From: Armatimonadota bacterium | Lineage (GTDB): Bacteria; Cloacimonadota; Cloacimonadia; Cloacimonadales; TCS61 | NCBI GenBank assembly: GCA_030612605.1 | Contig: JAUWNO010000175.1 | Coordinates: 1 to 5,366, forward strand | Length of the DNA: 5,366 nt | Direction: 5' to 3' | In this document: piece by piece, positions 4,297 through 5,366 of the stretch | Position numbering within the stretch: the first letter of the stretch is position 1 | Layout: every line of letters starts with the position of its first letter | Made by a program: the position numbers and the translations under genes | The notes under the pieces: model-generated | Told to the model about the DNA's origin: nothing | What the model saw: only the letters and a program-made list of their open reading frames with translations | Database searches by the model: none

Positions 4297-5366
4297 ATGT
4301 TTAAAAAAGTGAAATCCCGTTTTTCGGGGAAGCATTTCCTTTTAATTTTATTTTTTATAGCAATTATGAACCTTTCCGCTCAAGAATGGAGTAGAAATGG
4401 TCCATTTTCCGCACATGTTATTTCCCTGGCAATAGCTCCTTCAGATACAAGTGTTATTTATATTGGAACTTACTGTGATGGGGTTTATAAAAGTTTAGAT
4501 GGAGCAGAAAATTGGATTTATTGTTCGATTGAGAATTTACCAACCTGGGAGGATTCCCTTGATAACTCTCCAACCCTACCTTGCTGGTGGTTTGGTGATT
4601 ATTATCCTATTCAATCGATTGCAATTGATCCTACAAATGCTGAACATCTCTGGATTGGAACCAGCGGGAGAGGACTATTTGAGAGCAATGATGGAGGAAT
4701 AAATTGGCAGCAAACAAATGAAACATTACCCGATTCTCTCGATGTCGATTATATTCATATAAATGAAAATAATCCTGATGAACTTTTTATTGGTGCTTGT
4801 ATAGGTTTTCATGTCCCACCCTTAGATAATGGTGGTCTATACCATACTATCGATGGTGGAAATAACTGGGAATTAATAGAAAATGTACCTCATGGAGACT
4901 CTTATCGTATAACTTGTATTACTAATGAGTCAGGTAATGAAGAACATCTATATGTTGGTATAGGCAGTGCTGGTGAACCCGGTTTTTCCTGGGGATTAAT
5001 GGAAAGTATTGATGGCGGAAATGAATGGCAAATAATTATGGATGATTTTCCAATTTATGACCTTTCAATAAATCCCGATAATAATCAGAATATATGGAGT
5101 ATAATATCTACAGGATTCGGGGACTGGCTATTGGCTTTTTCAACTGATGGAGGTTATACTTGGACACCTAATTATGAATTATGGCGCACCAGTTTATATG
5201 CAGATATAGAATACAATTTATATGTAGGAGAAGTATATGGTGGGATATGGGGAGGAATAAAGAAAAGTAGTGATAATGGTAATACCTGGGTATATATTGA
5301 TACATTATGCGCTGGAAGAGGGGTTAGTCTCCGGAATCGTTGTGAAGCAAATAGAGAAAATCCAAA
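4297..5366 (+). CDS. Secreted Asp-box (BNR/sortilin-like) beta-propeller protein, 3' end beyond window
   Basis: The reading frame is open for 356 codons from ATG 4297 to the window edge. The product begins with a basic N-terminus, a hydrophobic core at about 14-24 and a likely signal peptidase I site after Ala28 (LSA-QEW), so it is exported. Six Asp-box turns (Ser-x-Asp-x-Gly-x-x-Trp) follow at 66-73 (SLDGAENW, degenerate), 130-137 (SNDGGINW), 184-191 (TIDGGNNW), 237-244 (SIDGGNEW), 282-289 (STDGGYTW) and 324-331 (SSDNGNTW), spaced 42-64 residues. Each lies in a blade that usually begins with a pattern like IAIDPTNAEHLWIGT. This is the layout of BNR/sortilin-type propellers, also seen in photosystem-stability-factor-like and xyloglucanase-like proteins. 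No catalytic residues for a particular glycosidase can be pointed to, so function stays open: carbohydrate or protein binding are possibilities. In FCB bacteria such proteins often end in a type IX secretion sorting domain, which would lie outside this window. Confidence 0.88.
   Translation, partial: MFKKVKSRFSGKHFLLILFFIAIMNLSAQEWSRNGPFSAHVISLAIAPSDTSVIYIGTYCDGVYKSLDGAENWIYCSIENLPTWEDSLDNSPTLPCWWFGDYYPIQSIAIDPTNAEHLWIGTSGRGLFESNDGGINWQQTNETLPDSLDVDYIHINENNPDELFIGACIGFHVPPLDNGGLYHTIDGGNNWELIENVPHGDSYRITCITNESGNEEHLYVGIGSAGEPGFSWGLMESIDGGNEWQIIMDDFPIYDLSINPDNNQNIWSIISTGFGDWLLAFSTDGGYTWTPNYELWRTSLYADIEYNLYVGEVYGGIWGGIKKSSDNGNTWVYIDTLCAGRGVSLRNRCEANRENP

Noticed and set aside
4499..4702. Plus-strand 67-codon frame
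   Set aside because: It is a shifted frame inside the Asp-box propeller gene, whose repeat motifs show the true frame.
5299..5366. Possible frameshift near the end of the propeller gene
   Set aside because: The sequence turns less regular (LRNRCEANRENP), but it still fits the blade-start pattern ending in ENP and no stop appears before the edge, so there is no firm sign of a break.

Overview
The window is AT-rich bacterial DNA and reads like a Gram-negative member of the Fibrobacterota-Chlorobiota-Bacteroidota (FCB) sphere, possibly a Cloacimonadota- or Marinimicrobia-like lineage. This rests on codon use, a signal peptide ending LSA-QEW on an Asp-box secreted protein, and long intergenic gaps filled with palindromic repeats. 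The taxonomic guess is inference; there is no marker gene here.

Left part (1-2854, minus strand): a compact ABC importer operon transcribed right to left in the order phnD (lipoprotein binding protein), phnC (ATPase), phnE (permease). Both junctions are ATGA stop/start overlaps, so the three genes are probably translationally coupled. The PhnE permease is cut by the left edge only a few residues before its expected C-terminus, and it carries an N-terminal extension and an internal insertion. No C-P lyase or other phosphonate catabolism gene is visible, so the cargo could be phosphonate, phosphite or a related oxyanion.

Middle (2855-3300): about 430 bases without a convincing gene, holding two structured palindromic elements. 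The first (about 2866-3035) has a perfect 14-bp outer stem enclosing two internal hairpins, which would fold as a three-way junction directly in front of the phnD ribosome binding site. The second (3130-3300) has perfect 15-bp terminal inverted repeats enclosing two further hairpins. Its right end runs into the next gene and supplies that gene's last codons and stop.

Right part: a HAD-superfamily phosphatase of the YjjG/YfnB nucleotidase type on the minus strand (stop at 3288, likely start 3986). A divergent intergenic region of about 300 bases follows, with two inverted repeats. The window ends in a plus-strand gene (4297 to the right edge, incomplete) for a secreted six-Asp-box beta-propeller protein.

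The phn genes form one functional unit. The phosphatase could in principle act on phosphorylated metabolites, but nothing links it to the importer beyond shared strand. The propeller gene is a separate transcription unit. The features most worth a second look are the two nested palindromic elements, the repeat-derived end of the phosphatase gene, and the unusual PhnE architecture.
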